The notes: generated from the letters alone by a model not told the origin. A stretch of DNA of 64,000 nt from JABJGO01 sp963921245 (GCA_963921245.4 CAWUEY030000001.1:434001-498000), one strand, 5' to 3'. Counted from the first letter of the stretch, positions 9,701 to 18,830 are shown. Numbers and translations are program-made.

Positions 9701-11695
9701 ATGGTCGACATTACGTTGACGGCGTCGGTTCGGGATACCCTGCTGTCGCTGAATGATACATCAAAGCTGGTGACTCGGACCGCGAGTCGCCTGGCAACAG
9801 GGCTGGAAGTTACCAGTGCATTGGATGATCCCGTTGCTTTTTTTCAAAGCAGGGCATTGAGCGATCGGGCACAGGATTTCACCGAACGAAAACTGAATAT
9901 CGATCAGGCCATCAGCGCCCTTACCGGTGCCAATGACGGGATTGAAAGCGTTGACTCCATCGTTCGGCAATTAAAGGGCCTGGCGCAAACCATCAAATCC
10001 GCGCCGCAAGACATGCTGCCGGTACTCACAGATCAGTACAACAACCTCCGAAACCAGATCGACCATGTGGTAGCAGACGCAACATACAACGGGGTCAACC
10101 TAATCAATGGTACTGGCGCTGATCTGACCATTCGATTTTCCGAACGATCTGCCAGCCAGGTCACCGTCAATTCAGTCAACGCGAACGCGGGTACTGCTGG
10201 ATTGAACATCAATATCTTGACAACGATCGCTTCACAGGCCTCTGTCGCGACCCAGTTTTCTATTGCTGCGCAAACATCCCGGGCCTCTGCGGGGTCTTCT
10301 GCATCGCAGAGTTCCGTTGCATCGCAGTCTCGTGTCGCTTTCCAAAGCGCCATACCCTCACAAGCCAGTGCCGCCTCAAGGGCCGCGGTTGCGGCCATCG
10401 TGCCTTCGGCCGTGGTTGCTTCAACGGCTTCGGTCGCGTCTGTGGCGTCAATCGGCTCTCAGGCGGCGGTTCCCTTGCAAGCCTCTGTGGCGAGTCAGCT
10501 CTCTGTCGCTTCGCAGGTTTCGCGCGCCTCCCGAGCAGAGCGAGCGTCTCAGGCCGCCGTTCAGTCACAGGTTTCGATTGCCTCCCAGGCCTCGGTCGCG
10601 TCGCGGGTATCTTTTGGTACCATCGCCTCCTTGTCATCACAGTTGTCGGTTGCTTCCCAAGCTTCGCAGGCGTCACAAGCCAGTATTGCCTCCAGGCCTT
10701 TTGTTTCGTCTCAGGCCTCAGTGGCGACGCAGTCCTCCGTTGCATCGCAGGCCTCGCGGGGATCGCAGGCCGCGAGAGCGTCTCGCGCGTCCCTTGGAAG
10801 TGTTGCCGCTATTGCATCTGGTGGATCAAGGGGGTCCCGTGCGTCGCTTGCCTCGTTGGCATCACAAGCGTCCATCGGGTCTCAGGCATTTGTCGCCGCC
10901 CAGAATACTGTTGATACCCAGGCCAGTATCGCATCACTAGGAACCCTGGCGTCACAGGCGAAAGTGTTTGGGCAGGCAGCCGTGGCCACGCAATCCGGAA
11001 TTCAATCTCAATCGTCACAGGCATCACAAGGTGCCTTCTCCGGGCGGGCGTCGTTTGGCTCTATAGCCTCTGTGGCCGCGGGTGCCACGGCGGCATCCCG
11101 GGCTTCCATTGCTTCGGTTGCCTCCCAGGCCTCTGTTTCCTCACAAGCCTCTATTGCCTCGCAGGCGGCCTTCGGGAACCAGATATCCGTTCCCAGTCAG
11201 GCATCCCTTGCATCCCAACCCTCAATCGCTTCGCAGGTTTCCATTGCTTCTGTTGCTTCCAAGGGTGCGGCGGGCTCCCGGGCGTCCGTGGCAGCGGTTG
11301 CATCCATCGCGTCTCAAACATCTGTGGCATCACAGGCCGCCGTCGCGGCGCAAAATATCCTGTCGCAGGTTGCCTTCGACGCGGCAGGAACCTTCGTTGA
11401 GGTGAATAACGTGGATACCGTCAATGACATTATTATGTCTCTGGATACGGCCATCAAGGACCTGCGCGGCAACGCAACCATGCTGGGCAACAACATCGGG
11501 TTGCTCAAGGCTCGATTGAATTTCACCGAGGATTATGTGAACACACTGGAAGACGGGACACAAAAAATAACCCTTGCAGACCTCAACGCGGAAGGTGCCA
11601 GACTTTTGGCGCTGCAAACCCGGCAGGCACTGGGCAATCAGGCGCTATCCTTTGCGACCCAGTCTGAACGGGGCGTCCTGCAACTGTTCCGTTAG
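9701..11695 (+). CDS. Flagellin with a 128-unit Ser-x-Ala tripeptide repeat domain
   Basis: 664 residues from ATG 9701, chosen because MVDITLTASVRDTLLSL is the standard flagellin N-terminus; an in-frame ATG at 9665 adds 12 unlike residues. Residues 1 to ~170 are the flagellin D0/D1 N-terminal domain (SRLATGL, NGVNLINGTGADL) and ~560-664 the C-terminal helical domain (LKARLNFTEDYVNTLEDG). Between them, residues 175-558 form a low-complexity domain with an unbroken three-residue register: position 1 mostly Ser, position 2 either V/I/L/F or Q/R, position 3 mostly Ala or Gly. This replaces the usual D2/D3 surface domain. It should be exported by the flagellar type III system and polymerise through the D0/D1 helices, exposing the repeat. 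No other flagellar gene lies in the window. Confidence 0.88.
   Translation: MVDITLTASVRDTLLSLNDTSKLVTRTASRLATGLEVTSALDDPVAFFQSRALSDRAQDFTERKLNIDQAISALTGANDGIESVDSIVRQLKGLAQTIKSAPQDMLPVLTDQYNNLRNQIDHVVADATYNGVNLINGTGADLTIRFSERSASQVTVNSVNANAGTAGLNINILTTIASQASVATQFSIAAQTSRASAGSSASQSSVASQSRVAFQSAIPSQASAASRAAVAAIVPSAVVASTASVASVASIGSQAAVPLQASVASQLSVASQVSRASRAERASQAAVQSQVSIASQASVASRVSFGTIASLSSQLSVASQASQASQASIASRPFVSSQASVATQSSVASQASRGSQAARASRASLGSVAAIASGGSRGSRASLASLASQASIGSQAFVAAQNTVDTQASIASLGTLASQAKVFGQAAVATQSGIQSQSSQASQGAFSGRASFGSIASVAAGATAASRASIASVASQASVSSQASIASQAAFGNQISVPSQASLASQPSIASQVSIASVASKGAAGSRASVAAVASIASQTSVASQAAVAAQNILSQVAFDAAGTFVEVNNVDTVNDIIMSLDTAIKDLRGNATMLGNNIGLLKARLNFTEDYVNTLEDGTQKITLADLNAEGARLLALQTRQALGNQALSFATQSERGVLQLFR
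10223..11374 (+). repeat. 1152-bp coding repeat: 128 x 9 bp encoding Ser-x-Ala
   Basis: Splitting the translation from 10223 into threes gives 128 consecutive tripeptides without one register slip. Typical units are SQA, SVA, SIA, SRA, AVA and SLG. The middle residue alternates over long stretches between hydrophobic (V, I, L, F) and polar (Q, R), giving a six-residue S-Q-A-S-V-A period. Codon choice varies widely between units, so this is not a fresh slippage product; protein-level selection has kept the register. Confidence 0.93.
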
Positions 11696-11727
11696 GCTCA
11701 TGAAAATCCCGCTAGGTCCATGAAAAA

Positions 11728-11755
11728 AAGAAGCGGCGGATGCCGCCACTTTTAA
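11728..11755 (-). terminator. Rho-independent terminator of frmA
   Basis: A GCGGC/GCCGC stem (11733-11737 with 1142-46 offset, i.e. 11742-11746) around a short loop is followed, reading on the minus strand, by a run of T residues. It lies just past the frmA stop. On the plus strand only four T residues follow the stem, so it may also stop flagellin transcription weakly. Confidence 0.65.
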
Positions 11756-11778
11756 CGCCGGGGCCTGAACGCTCTGGA

Positions 11779-12888
11779 TCAGTAAACAACCACACTCCGA
11801 ATGCTTTCCCCCGCATGCATGAGGTCGAACGCTGTATTGATGTCTTCCAGCGGCATGGTGTGCGTGATCAGATCGTCGATGTTGATCCGGCCGTCCATGT
11901 ACCAGTCCACGATCTTTGGCACGTCCGTGCGGCCCTTGGCCCCGCCGAAGGCCGTGCCGCGCCAGACCCGCCCGGTAACAAGCTGGAACGGGCGGGTGGA
12001 AATTTCCTGTCCCGCACCGGCAACGCCGATAATGGTGCTTTCGCCCCAACCTTTGTGGCAGCACTCCAGCGCATCACGCATGACATCCACATTGCCGATA
12101 CACTCGAAAGAGTGGTCCGCGCCACCGTTGGTGAGATCCACGAGATAAGGCACAAGGTCACCTTCAACCTCTTTCGGGTTCACGAAGTGGGTCATGCCGA
12201 ATTGTTCGGCGATGGCCTTGCGTCCGTCATTCAGATCGATGCCGACAATCATATTGGCGCCGACCAACCTGGCACCCTGAATGACGTTCAGGCCGATACC
12301 GCCGAGACCGAATACGATTACATTGTCACCCGGCTGGACCTTGGCGGTGTTGATCACCGCGCCGACGCCGGTCGTCACGCCGCAACCGATGTAGCAAATT
12401 TTGTCAAAAGGGGCGTCTTCACGAACCCTGGCCAGAGCGATCTCGGGAAGAACCGAATAGTTGGCGAAGGTGGAGCAACCCATGTAATGGTAAACGGGTT
12501 CACCATTGATGGAGAACCGGCTGGTTCCGTCCGGCATGACACCTTGACCCTGGGTGACGCGAATGGCCTGGCACAGGTTGGTTTTACCGGAGGTGCAGTA
12601 ATCGCACTCGCGGCATTCCGGGGTGTAGAGCGGGATAACATGATCCCCTTTTTTAAGGGATGTAACGCCTTTGCCAACGTCCACAACCACACCGGCACCC
12701 TCATGGCCGAGGATCGCCGGAAAAATGCCTTCAGGATCGGCCCCGGACAGGGTGAATTCATCGGTATGACAGATACCGGTGGCTTTTATCTCAACCAGAA
12801 CCTCCCCTTCTTTGGGGCCGTCTAGTTGTACGCTTTCGATGCTGAGGGGTTGACCTGCTTTCCAGGCAACGGCGGCTCTGACGTCCAT
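11779..12888 (-). CDS. frmA: S-(hydroxymethyl)glutathione dehydrogenase (class III alcohol dehydrogenase)
   Basis: 369 residues from ATG 12888, preceded by a GAGAGAGGA ribosome site; an ATG eight codons upstream lacks one. It oxidises S-hydroxymethylglutathione with NAD, the main route for glutathione-dependent formaldehyde detoxification. The catalytic zinc region is seen in KATGICHTDEFTLSG and GHEGAGVV. The four structural-zinc cysteines lie in PECRECDYCTSGKTNLC. The NAD fold shows GLGGIGLNVIQGARLVGA. The C-terminus SIRSVVVY matches the class III family. The usual partner, S-formylglutathione hydrolase (frmB), is not adjacent; the upstream neighbour is a divergent CoA-transferase. Confidence 0.97.
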   Translation of the reverse strand: MDVRAAVAWKAGQPLSIESVQLDGPKEGEVLVEIKATGICHTDEFTLSGADPEGIFPAILGHEGAGVVVDVGKGVTSLKKGDHVIPLYTPECRECDYCTSGKTNLCQAIRVTQGQGVMPDGTSRFSINGEPVYHYMGCSTFANYSVLPEIALARVREDAPFDKICYIGCGVTTGVGAVINTAKVQPGDNVIVFGLGGIGLNVIQGARLVGANMIVGIDLNDGRKAIAEQFGMTHFVNPKEVEGDLVPYLVDLTNGGADHSFECIGNVDVMRDALECCHKGWGESTIIGVAGAGQEISTRPFQLVTGRVWRGTAFGGAKGRTDVPKIVDWYMDGRINIDDLITHTMPLEDINTAFDLMHAGESIRSVVVY

Positions 12889-13047
12889 GATCCTCTCTCT
12901 CACATTTTTCAACGTTTCTTCTGGTTTCGCCGATACCAGACAATCTACACGCTCCGGTCAAGGAAAATTGTCTGACCGTGAGGTACATGATCGTAGACAG
13001 AAAGGGTTTGATAGGAAACCATACGCGTACAGGAATGGATTTACGCG

Positions 13048-14280
13048 ATGACTGTTGAAAATACCGGTCCGTTGAAGGGCCTCCGCGTTTTGGATTTGAC
13101 CCGGATTTTGGCGGGTCCTGTCTGTACCCAGTTGTTTGGTGATCTGGGGGCAGATGTGATCAAAATCGAACGGGCTGGCGCGGGCGATGACACCCGCAAA
13201 TGGGGCCCGCCTTATGTCAGGGATGCGGATGGGAACAACACCACGGAAAGTGCATACTATTTGTCTTCGAACCGGAACAAACGCTCGGTTGCCGTCAACA
13301 TTGCCGCCGAGGAAGGTGCTGCTCTGGTGCGCCGCCTGGTGGGTCAGTGCGATGTTCTGGTGGAAAATTTTAAGGTCGGTGGGCTGGAAAAATATGGCCT
13401 GTCCTACGGTTCTCTGAAAAACGAGTTTCCGGGCCTTGTCTATTGCTCCATCACCGGGTTTGGTCAGACCGGACCCTATGCGGACCAGGCAGGTTACGAC
13501 TATCTGGCGCAAGGCGCAGGTGGAATCATGTCCATTACCGGCGAACCGGAAGGACAGCCTATGAAAGTTGGTGTCGCAATCGCCGATATTATGTGCGGCA
13601 TGTACGCTTCGACGGCGGTTCTGGCAGCAATCCGCCATCGTGACGCCACCGGTCAGGGCCAGCACATCGACTTGGCCCTGCTGGACACACAAATCGCCTG
13701 GCTCGCTAATGTCGGTCTCAACTATCTGACCACGGGAAAAGAGCCGGCGCGGCTCGGAAACCAGCATCCCAATATTGTGCCCTATCAGGTTTTTGGGGCG
13801 AGCGATGGTTACTTTATTCTGGCTGTTGGAAACGACAGTCAGTTTCGGAAGTTCTGTGACTATGCCGGGCTGTCGGCGCTACCCGATGACGAACGGTTCC
13901 AGACCAATGCTCTACGCGTGGAGAATCGCGCTACACTGGTAGCGTTGATCGAGGCAGCCACCCAGGCCCACCCCAGGGCTCACTGGCTCGAAGGTCTCGC
14001 AAGGATTGGGGTACCTGTTGGGCCGGTAAACACAATCCCTGAGGCTTTCGCCGACCCACAGGTCTTGCACCGGAACATGCGTATTAATATGCCGCACACT
14101 CAGAGCGGTTCCGCTTGCGTAAGCCTGATCGGCAACCCCGTGAAGATGTCGGAAACACCCGTCAGTTACCGCCTCCCGCCGCCGACGCTGGGCGAACATA
14201 CCGATGTGGTTCTGGAAGAGTTACTGGGTCTGGATGCCCCAGCCCGCGCCGATCTTCGCTCACGTGGTATCATTGGATAG
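13048..14280 (+). CDS. CaiB/BaiF family (class III) CoA-transferase
   Basis: 410 residues, the normal length for family III CoA-transferases, which move CoA between carboxylic acids by an aspartyl-CoA intermediate and work as interlocked dimers. Family blocks are present: LKGLRVLDLTRILAGPVCTQ, GDLGADVIKIER, SSNRNKRSV, FGQTGPYADQAGYD, and VGVAIADIMCGMYA, whose Asp is the expected catalytic residue. The acid used is not evident; the general pattern resembles succinyl-CoA:dicarboxylate and formyl-CoA transferase members. It is divergent from frmA (159-bp shared region) and is followed 19 bp later by msrB. Confidence 0.9.
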   Translation: MTVENTGPLKGLRVLDLTRILAGPVCTQLFGDLGADVIKIERAGAGDDTRKWGPPYVRDADGNNTTESAYYLSSNRNKRSVAVNIAAEEGAALVRRLVGQCDVLVENFKVGGLEKYGLSYGSLKNEFPGLVYCSITGFGQTGPYADQAGYDYLAQGAGGIMSITGEPEGQPMKVGVAIADIMCGMYASTAVLAAIRHRDATGQGQHIDLALLDTQIAWLANVGLNYLTTGKEPARLGNQHPNIVPYQVFGASDGYFILAVGNDSQFRKFCDYAGLSALPDDERFQTNALRVENRATLVALIEAATQAHPRAHWLEGLARIGVPVGPVNTIPEAFADPQVLHRNMRINMPHTQSGSACVSLIGNPVKMSETPVSYRLPPPTLGEHTDVVLEELLGLDAPARADLRSRGIIG

Positions 14281-14299
14281 GAAATAGGAGATCAAAACC

Positions 14300-14701
14300 A
14301 TGGTCGAGAAAGTGAACAAGACTGACAAGGAATGGGAACGGGAACTGACCCCGGAGCAATTTTATGTCTGCCGCCGCCATGGTACGGAACGACCCTTTAG
14401 CGGCAAGTACAACGCCTGCAAGGATCACGGGACGTATGTGTGTGTCTGTTGCGGTAACCCGCTGTTCAAGTCCCACACCAAATTCGATTCCGGTACCGGT
14501 TGGCCCAGCTTTTACAAACCTATCAGCGAAGACGCCGTAACGGAAAAATCTGACCGCAGCCTGTTCATGGTCCGCACGGAAGTCTTGTGTGGGTCTTGTA
14601 ACGCTCATCTGGGGCATGTTTTCGAAGATGGTCCCAATCCCACAGGTTTACGCTATTGCATGAACTCCGTTGCCCTCGACCTGGAGGCAGAGGAAGACTA
14701 G
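14300..14701 (+). CDS. msrB: Peptide-methionine (R)-S-oxide reductase
   Basis: 133 residues, a typical single-domain MsrB that repairs methionine-R-sulfoxide in proteins. The catalytic Cys120 is in GLRYCMNSVAL. The structural zinc is held by C48-x-x-C51 and C97-x-x-C100 (CGSCNAHLGHVFEDGP). The substrate region SGTGWPSFYKPI is intact. No selenocysteine is used. The Shine-Dalgarno-like GGAAATAGGAG precedes ATG 14300. It follows the CoA-transferase closely and may share its transcript. The window also holds msrP/msrQ, so both cytosolic and periplasmic methionine repair are present. Confidence 0.96.
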   Translation: MVEKVNKTDKEWERELTPEQFYVCRRHGTERPFSGKYNACKDHGTYVCVCCGNPLFKSHTKFDSGTGWPSFYKPISEDAVTEKSDRSLFMVRTEVLCGSCNAHLGHVFEDGPNPTGLRYCMNSVALDLEAEED

Positions 14702-14982
14702 ACTGTGCCCGCTTCCAGCCAATTGTTTCCTTTTGGATAACACCGGCGAGTGTTTTACGATCAGTTGAGATGACCGGTCTTGGCGTAAATTGTGCCGCTA
14801 TATTCGCCGGAGGCTTGATGTATCGCACCCGCCGGATTGCAGTTCTGACTGCCGGGTCCGAAAACGCCATGCTCATGGGAAAATACGCCCTCAAGCACAG
14901 AACGAACCGTTTTCAATGTTCGAAATCTGGGCGACAATGTACAGGTGTCGCCTGTAATCATCGATCACGGAAACCGCCTCAA

Positions 14983-16284
14983 ATGAATGCCATTTTTTTT
15001 GCCATTATTCTGATCGCGTTTGGGGTGGCGGCGTTTCGACATCTCACCTGGACCGGCAACCCTGATGAGGCACCGATGGCCGTCCTCGGGGCATCCATGA
15101 TAGATGCCGCAGGCGGGGCCGTAGAGCTTTCCATCGGACTGGTTGGTGTCATGGCCTTGTTCCTGGGCCTCATGAAGGTGGCGGAGCAGGGCGGGCTTCT
15201 GGTGATTATTGCAAAGCTGGTCCGCCCGTTAATGGTACGTTTGTTCCCGGAGGTCCCGGCCGATCACCCGGCCATGGGGGCCATGATCATGAATATGTCC
15301 GCCAACGCCATGGGGCTTGGCAATGCCGCGACGCCTTTTGGCATTCGCGCCATGGAGCAACTGAACACGCTAAATCCGCACAAGGGAACATCGACCCATG
15401 CCATGGCCTTGTTTCTGGCAATCAATACATCGTCGGTAACATTGCTTCCTACTGGTGTCATCGCGATCCGCGCCGCTTCCGGCTCCATGGATCCAGCGGG
15501 CATTGTGCCAACAACCCTGTTCGCCACAATCTGTTCCACGACAATTGCGATTTTGTCGGCCAAATTGTGTCAGCGCCTGTGGGCGGCATCCCCGCCTGTG
15601 GCGGCGGTGGCGGAATCCAATGGCCGGGAGAAAACAACCGAAACCGAGGCCCTGTCGGACGATGTGCCAGCGGTGGAAAGCGGTGCTTATCCGACGTGGG
15701 TTTCGTTCGTGGCATTGGGATGCCTTGCCGGATTGGTACCCTTGAGCGTGGTTTACGGACGAACCATTGCACCCTGGATCATTCCGGGGCTCATGGTCGG
15801 GCTGTTGAGTTTTGGCATGATAAAAGGGGTCCGAATCTATGAGGCATTTGTAGAAGGTGCCAGGGAAGGGTTCAACGTCGCCCTTCGCATTATTCCTTAT
15901 CTCGTGGCGATTCTGGCGGCTGTCGCCATGTTCCGCGCCAGCGGTGCCATGGGCCTGATTGTTGAACCGCTTGGTTCCATTACCGGGATTTTTGGCTTGC
16001 CGGCCGATGCCCTGCCTATGGCCTTGTTGCGCCCGCTTTCCGGATCCGGTGCCTATGGCATTATGGCGAGCATCATTCAGGACCCGAATATCGGCCCTGA
16101 CAGCTATACGGGTTATCTGGTAACGACGTTGCAGGGATCAACCGAAACCACATTTTATGTTCTGGCTGTCTATTTTGGTGCCGTCGGTATTCGCCGTATT
16201 CGCTATGCGTTGATCCCGGCATTGCTCGCGGATTTTGCCGGTATCGTCGGGGCGGTCATCGCCTGTAGCTATCTCTTTGGATAA
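14983..16284 (+). CDS. Fused spore-maturation-like SpmA/SpmB nucleoside-recognition membrane protein
   Basis: 433 residues from ATG 14983; the open frame extends 109 codons upstream, but that part overlaps msrB and has no membrane character. The protein is very hydrophobic. It has two nucleoside-recognition (Gate) domains in tandem, equivalent to SpmA (about 1-200, with NMSANAMGLGNAATPFGIRAM) and SpmB (about 230-433, with RPLSGSGAYGIM and GSTETTFYVLAVYFGAVGI). In non-sporulating bacteria such fusions are common, and their transported molecule is unknown. The linker (about 200-235) is charged and poorly conserved in character. Function beyond an inner-membrane transporter-like protein is not claimed. 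Confidence 0.88.
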   Translation: MNAIFFAIILIAFGVAAFRHLTWTGNPDEAPMAVLGASMIDAAGGAVELSIGLVGVMALFLGLMKVAEQGGLLVIIAKLVRPLMVRLFPEVPADHPAMGAMIMNMSANAMGLGNAATPFGIRAMEQLNTLNPHKGTSTHAMALFLAINTSSVTLLPTGVIAIRAASGSMDPAGIVPTTLFATICSTTIAILSAKLCQRLWAASPPVAAVAESNGREKTTETEALSDDVPAVESGAYPTWVSFVALGCLAGLVPLSVVYGRTIAPWIIPGLMVGLLSFGMIKGVRIYEAFVEGAREGFNVALRIIPYLVAILAAVAMFRASGAMGLIVEPLGSITGIFGLPADALPMALLRPLSGSGAYGIMASIIQDPNIGPDSYTGYLVTTLQGSTETTFYVLAVYFGAVGIRRIRYALIPALLADFAGIVGAVIACSYLFG

Positions 16285-16382
16285 ACACAAGGTCTCATCC
16301 TTGTTGCAGAGTCTTGCTCTTGCGGTGTCTTGGGCGTACCTAATGGCATCGTTTCAATTGATTTCGGGTCCATAAGCGGCAA

Positions 16383-17162
16383 ATGAGTATCTGGGGCAAG
16401 GTTATCGGCGGCGTGGCAGGATTTGCCATGGGTGGACCTCTGGGGGCTATTATGGGGTTGGCTGCCGGTCATGCGGTTGATCGCATGCGATCAACCTTGC
16501 CCGGGCACGACGGGGCATTCAACGGGTTCGAGAACACCCCCGGCCCTCAAGGGGATGATCTCGAAAACCGGCAGATTGCTTTCACCGTCGCCGTCATTGT
16601 TCTGGGGGCAAAACTCGCCAAGGCTGATGGCCAGGTGACCAGGGACGAGGTGGCGGCATTCAAGCGGGTGTTCAGCATTCCGTCCCATGAAGCCGCTGAT
16701 GTCGGTGCGCTGTTCAACGAAGCCAAGCAGGACGCGGGCGGCTTCGAGCCCTATGCCCAACAGATCGCCACCCTGTTTGCCGGCAATCGGGCGATGCTCG
16801 AAGATTTATTGGGGGCCTTGTTTCATATCGCGAAAGCCGATGGCACCTATGATCATCGGGAGCGCGATTACATTGCAAAGGTCGCTTCTATCTTCGGGTT
16901 TGGTGAGGGCGAATTCAAACGCATCGAAGATACCTATATCCGTGGTGAGGATGCCGAAGATCCATACGAGATACTGGGCATTGGTGCGGATGCTTCTGAC
17001 GATGATGTCAAAAAAACCTATCGAGCCCTGATCCGCGAAAATCATCCGGACCGCCTGATGGCGCAAGGCCTGCCGGAAGAGTTCATTGACCTGGCCAACG
17101 AAAAAATGGCGACCATAAACGCGGCATACGACAAAGTGTGTAAACAGCGGGGCATTAAATAG
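16383..17162 (+). CDS. djlA: DjlA-like co-chaperone (TerB plus DnaJ domains)
   Basis: 259 residues. A glycine/alanine-rich hydrophobic stretch (about 8-30, GGVAGFAMGGPLGAIMGLAAG) may insert in the membrane. A TerB-like helical domain follows at about 60-180, with acidic turns such as KADGQVTRDEVAAFKR and KADGTYDHRERDY. A C-terminal DnaJ domain spans about 190-257, and its HPD triad (RENHPDRLM) is intact, so it should stimulate a DnaK-type ATPase. The architecture is that of DjlA, though the membrane segment is degenerate. It stands between spmAB and the EamA gene, all on the same strand but with ~100-bp gaps. Confidence 0.88.
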   Translation: MSIWGKVIGGVAGFAMGGPLGAIMGLAAGHAVDRMRSTLPGHDGAFNGFENTPGPQGDDLENRQIAFTVAVIVLGAKLAKADGQVTRDEVAAFKRVFSIPSHEAADVGALFNEAKQDAGGFEPYAQQIATLFAGNRAMLEDLLGALFHIAKADGTYDHRERDYIAKVASIFGFGEGEFKRIEDTYIRGEDAEDPYEILGIGADASDDDVKKTYRALIRENHPDRLMAQGLPEEFIDLANEKMATINAAYDKVCKQRGIK

Positions 17163-17263
17163 CGGCTCTTCGCGGGCAGATTGTCTCGTCGCCATGATGG
17201 ACATTGGATGTTTCCAACTTAAACCTGTTTGATCGATAAAATTTTCTCTGGACGCTGCCCTGA

Positions 17264-18139
17264 ATGACTCCGCGCGATTTTTCCCTCGCTGTATTCTCAA
17301 TACTGGTCCTTGGTATCAATATTCCCATCGTAAAGATCGCGGTCGATCAGGTCTCCCCGTTGTTGGTGACAGGACTGAGGTTCGCTTTGGTGGGGGCGGT
17401 CCTGGCCTGGATTTTTCCGTTTCCCCGCCAGCAGTGGCGTGGCGTACTTATGCTCTCTGTTGTACAGGGCTTGCTGCACCATGGACTGATGTTCACGGGT
17501 ATGGTGGGGGTGGATGCCGTGGTCGCGGCAATTGTTATTCAGCTGGGCAGCCCCTTCGCTGTTATCTTTGCTCTGGTCCTTCTGGGTGAGCGTTTCGGCC
17601 TTTTTCGGAGTGTCGGCATGCTGATTGCTTTTAGCGGTGTTATCATTCTGACGGGTGAGCCAACTGTATGGCAGGCCAATCTGTTCGTGTTGCTGTTGGT
17701 TGTGTCGGCCATGGCATGGGGGTTTTCGAATATCCAGATCAAGCGGATGGGGGCGGTTGACGCATTGCAGGTAACGGTCTGGATGTCGGTGTTTGCCGCG
17801 CCGCAGTTGCTGATTGCGTCGCTGTTTCTTGAAACCGGACAATGGCAGGCGGTAACAGAAGCACCGCTTCTGTTTTGGGGTTGTCTGCTGTACACTGCAT
17901 TGGGCGCAACTGTCGTCGGGTACGGTATTTGGTATTACCTGTTACGGCAGTATTCCGTGAGCCAGATTGTTCCGTTTTCCCTAACCCAACCGGTGATTGG
18001 TGTTGTATCCGGTATGATCATCCTGGGTGAAACACTATCACTACACAAGGTGATCGGCGCTATGATCGTCCTGACAGGCGTTGCCATTATCCAGATCCGT
18101 TCCGCGCGGCAACAAAAGGAAAGCCGCCATGGCGATTGA
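17264..18139 (+). CDS. EamA/DMT-family transporter
   Basis: 291 residues with about ten hydrophobic helices arranged as two EamA repeats (roughly 1-135 and 145-280). This is the drug/metabolite transporter fold that usually exports amino acids or small metabolites across the inner membrane. Typical blocks are LRFALVGAVLAWIFP near the end of helix 2 and the second-repeat PVIGVVSGMIILGE followed by GAMIVLTGVAI. The substrate is not predictable. The last bases overlap the start of the amidase gene by 11 bp (ATG 18129 lies before the stop at 18139), so the two are probably translated from one mRNA. Confidence 0.88.
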   Translation: MTPRDFSLAVFSILVLGINIPIVKIAVDQVSPLLVTGLRFALVGAVLAWIFPFPRQQWRGVLMLSVVQGLLHHGLMFTGMVGVDAVVAAIVIQLGSPFAVIFALVLLGERFGLFRSVGMLIAFSGVIILTGEPTVWQANLFVLLLVVSAMAWGFSNIQIKRMGAVDALQVTVWMSVFAAPQLLIASLFLETGQWQAVTEAPLLFWGCLLYTALGATVVGYGIWYYLLRQYSVSQIVPFSLTQPVIGVVSGMIILGETLSLHKVIGAMIVLTGVAIIQIRSARQQKESRHGD

Positions 18140-18824
18140 TGTGCGTCAACATTCGTCACCAAATTTCAACGATCGTCGTGCGGTGGCGGGGCCTGACATG
18201 CTTGTCCTGCACTATACCGGCATGGAGAGTGGTTTGGCCGCCCTCGAGCGGCTTTGTGATCCGAAAGCGGAGGTGAGCGCCCATTATCTGATTGAAGAAG
18301 ACGGCACGGTTTTTCAGTTGGTGAGCGAACAGAAACGGGCATGGCATGCCGGTATCGCAACATGGTGCGGAAGATCGGATATCAACAGTTGTTCCATTGG
18401 CATTGAGCTGGTCAATCCCGGGCATGCGTTCGGGTATAGAGCTTTTCCCGAGCGGCAAATCGATGCGCTGGTTCGACTGTGCCGAGGTGTCCTTGATCGC
18501 CACCCCATACCCGCCCGAAATGTGGTTGGACATTCCGATGTCGCGCCGGCGCGCAAACAGGACCCGGGTGAGCTGTTCCCCTGGCAGCATCTGGCAAGGG
18601 AAGGGGTCGGTTTGTGGCCGCCGGTGGGTGACAGGGATAACCGGATCGACATCGCTCAGGCGGAATTGATGTTGGCGGCAATCGGGTATGGCCTAGAAGA
18701 GGTCAGCGCGACGGTTCGCGCTTTTCAGCGCAGATTTCTGCCGGACCATTTATCCGGAGAGCTCGATCAGAAGACTTTGTGGAGGATTGCTGATGTTCAT
18801 CAGGCCTTCATTGGACAGGATTAA
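18129..18824 (+). CDS. ampD: N-acetylmuramoyl-L-alanine amidase, AmpD-like
   Basis: 231 residues from ATG 18129, which begins the family-like MAIDVRQHSSPNFNDRR. An amidase-2 (zinc) domain covers about 1-165. Zinc ligands are the His in LVLHYTGM and the His and Asp in VGHSDVAPARKQDPGELF, and HAGIATWCG and SIGIELVNPG are also family blocks. A short peptidoglycan-binding domain follows (about 178-231, AQAELMLAAIGYG ... VRAFQRRFLPDHLSGELD). No signal peptide is present, as expected for a cytosolic AmpD that trims recycled anhydro-muropeptides. It overlaps the EamA gene by 11 bp. Confidence 0.9.
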   Translation: MAIDVRQHSSPNFNDRRAVAGPDMLVLHYTGMESGLAALERLCDPKAEVSAHYLIEEDGTVFQLVSEQKRAWHAGIATWCGRSDINSCSIGIELVNPGHAFGYRAFPERQIDALVRLCRGVLDRHPIPARNVVGHSDVAPARKQDPGELFPWQHLAREGVGLWPPVGDRDNRIDIAQAELMLAAIGYGLEEVSATVRAFQRRFLPDHLSGELDQKTLWRIADVHQAFIGQD

Positions 18825-18830
18825 CCGTCA

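Noticed and set aside
10033..10940. Open frames on both strands through the flagellin repeat (Arg/Pro-rich proteins)
   Set aside because: They come from reading the 9-bp repeat in wrong frames; the flagellin frame has intact conserved ends.
11740..12825. 361-codon plus-strand frame opposite frmA
   Set aside because: Antisense shadow of a fully conserved dehydrogenase.
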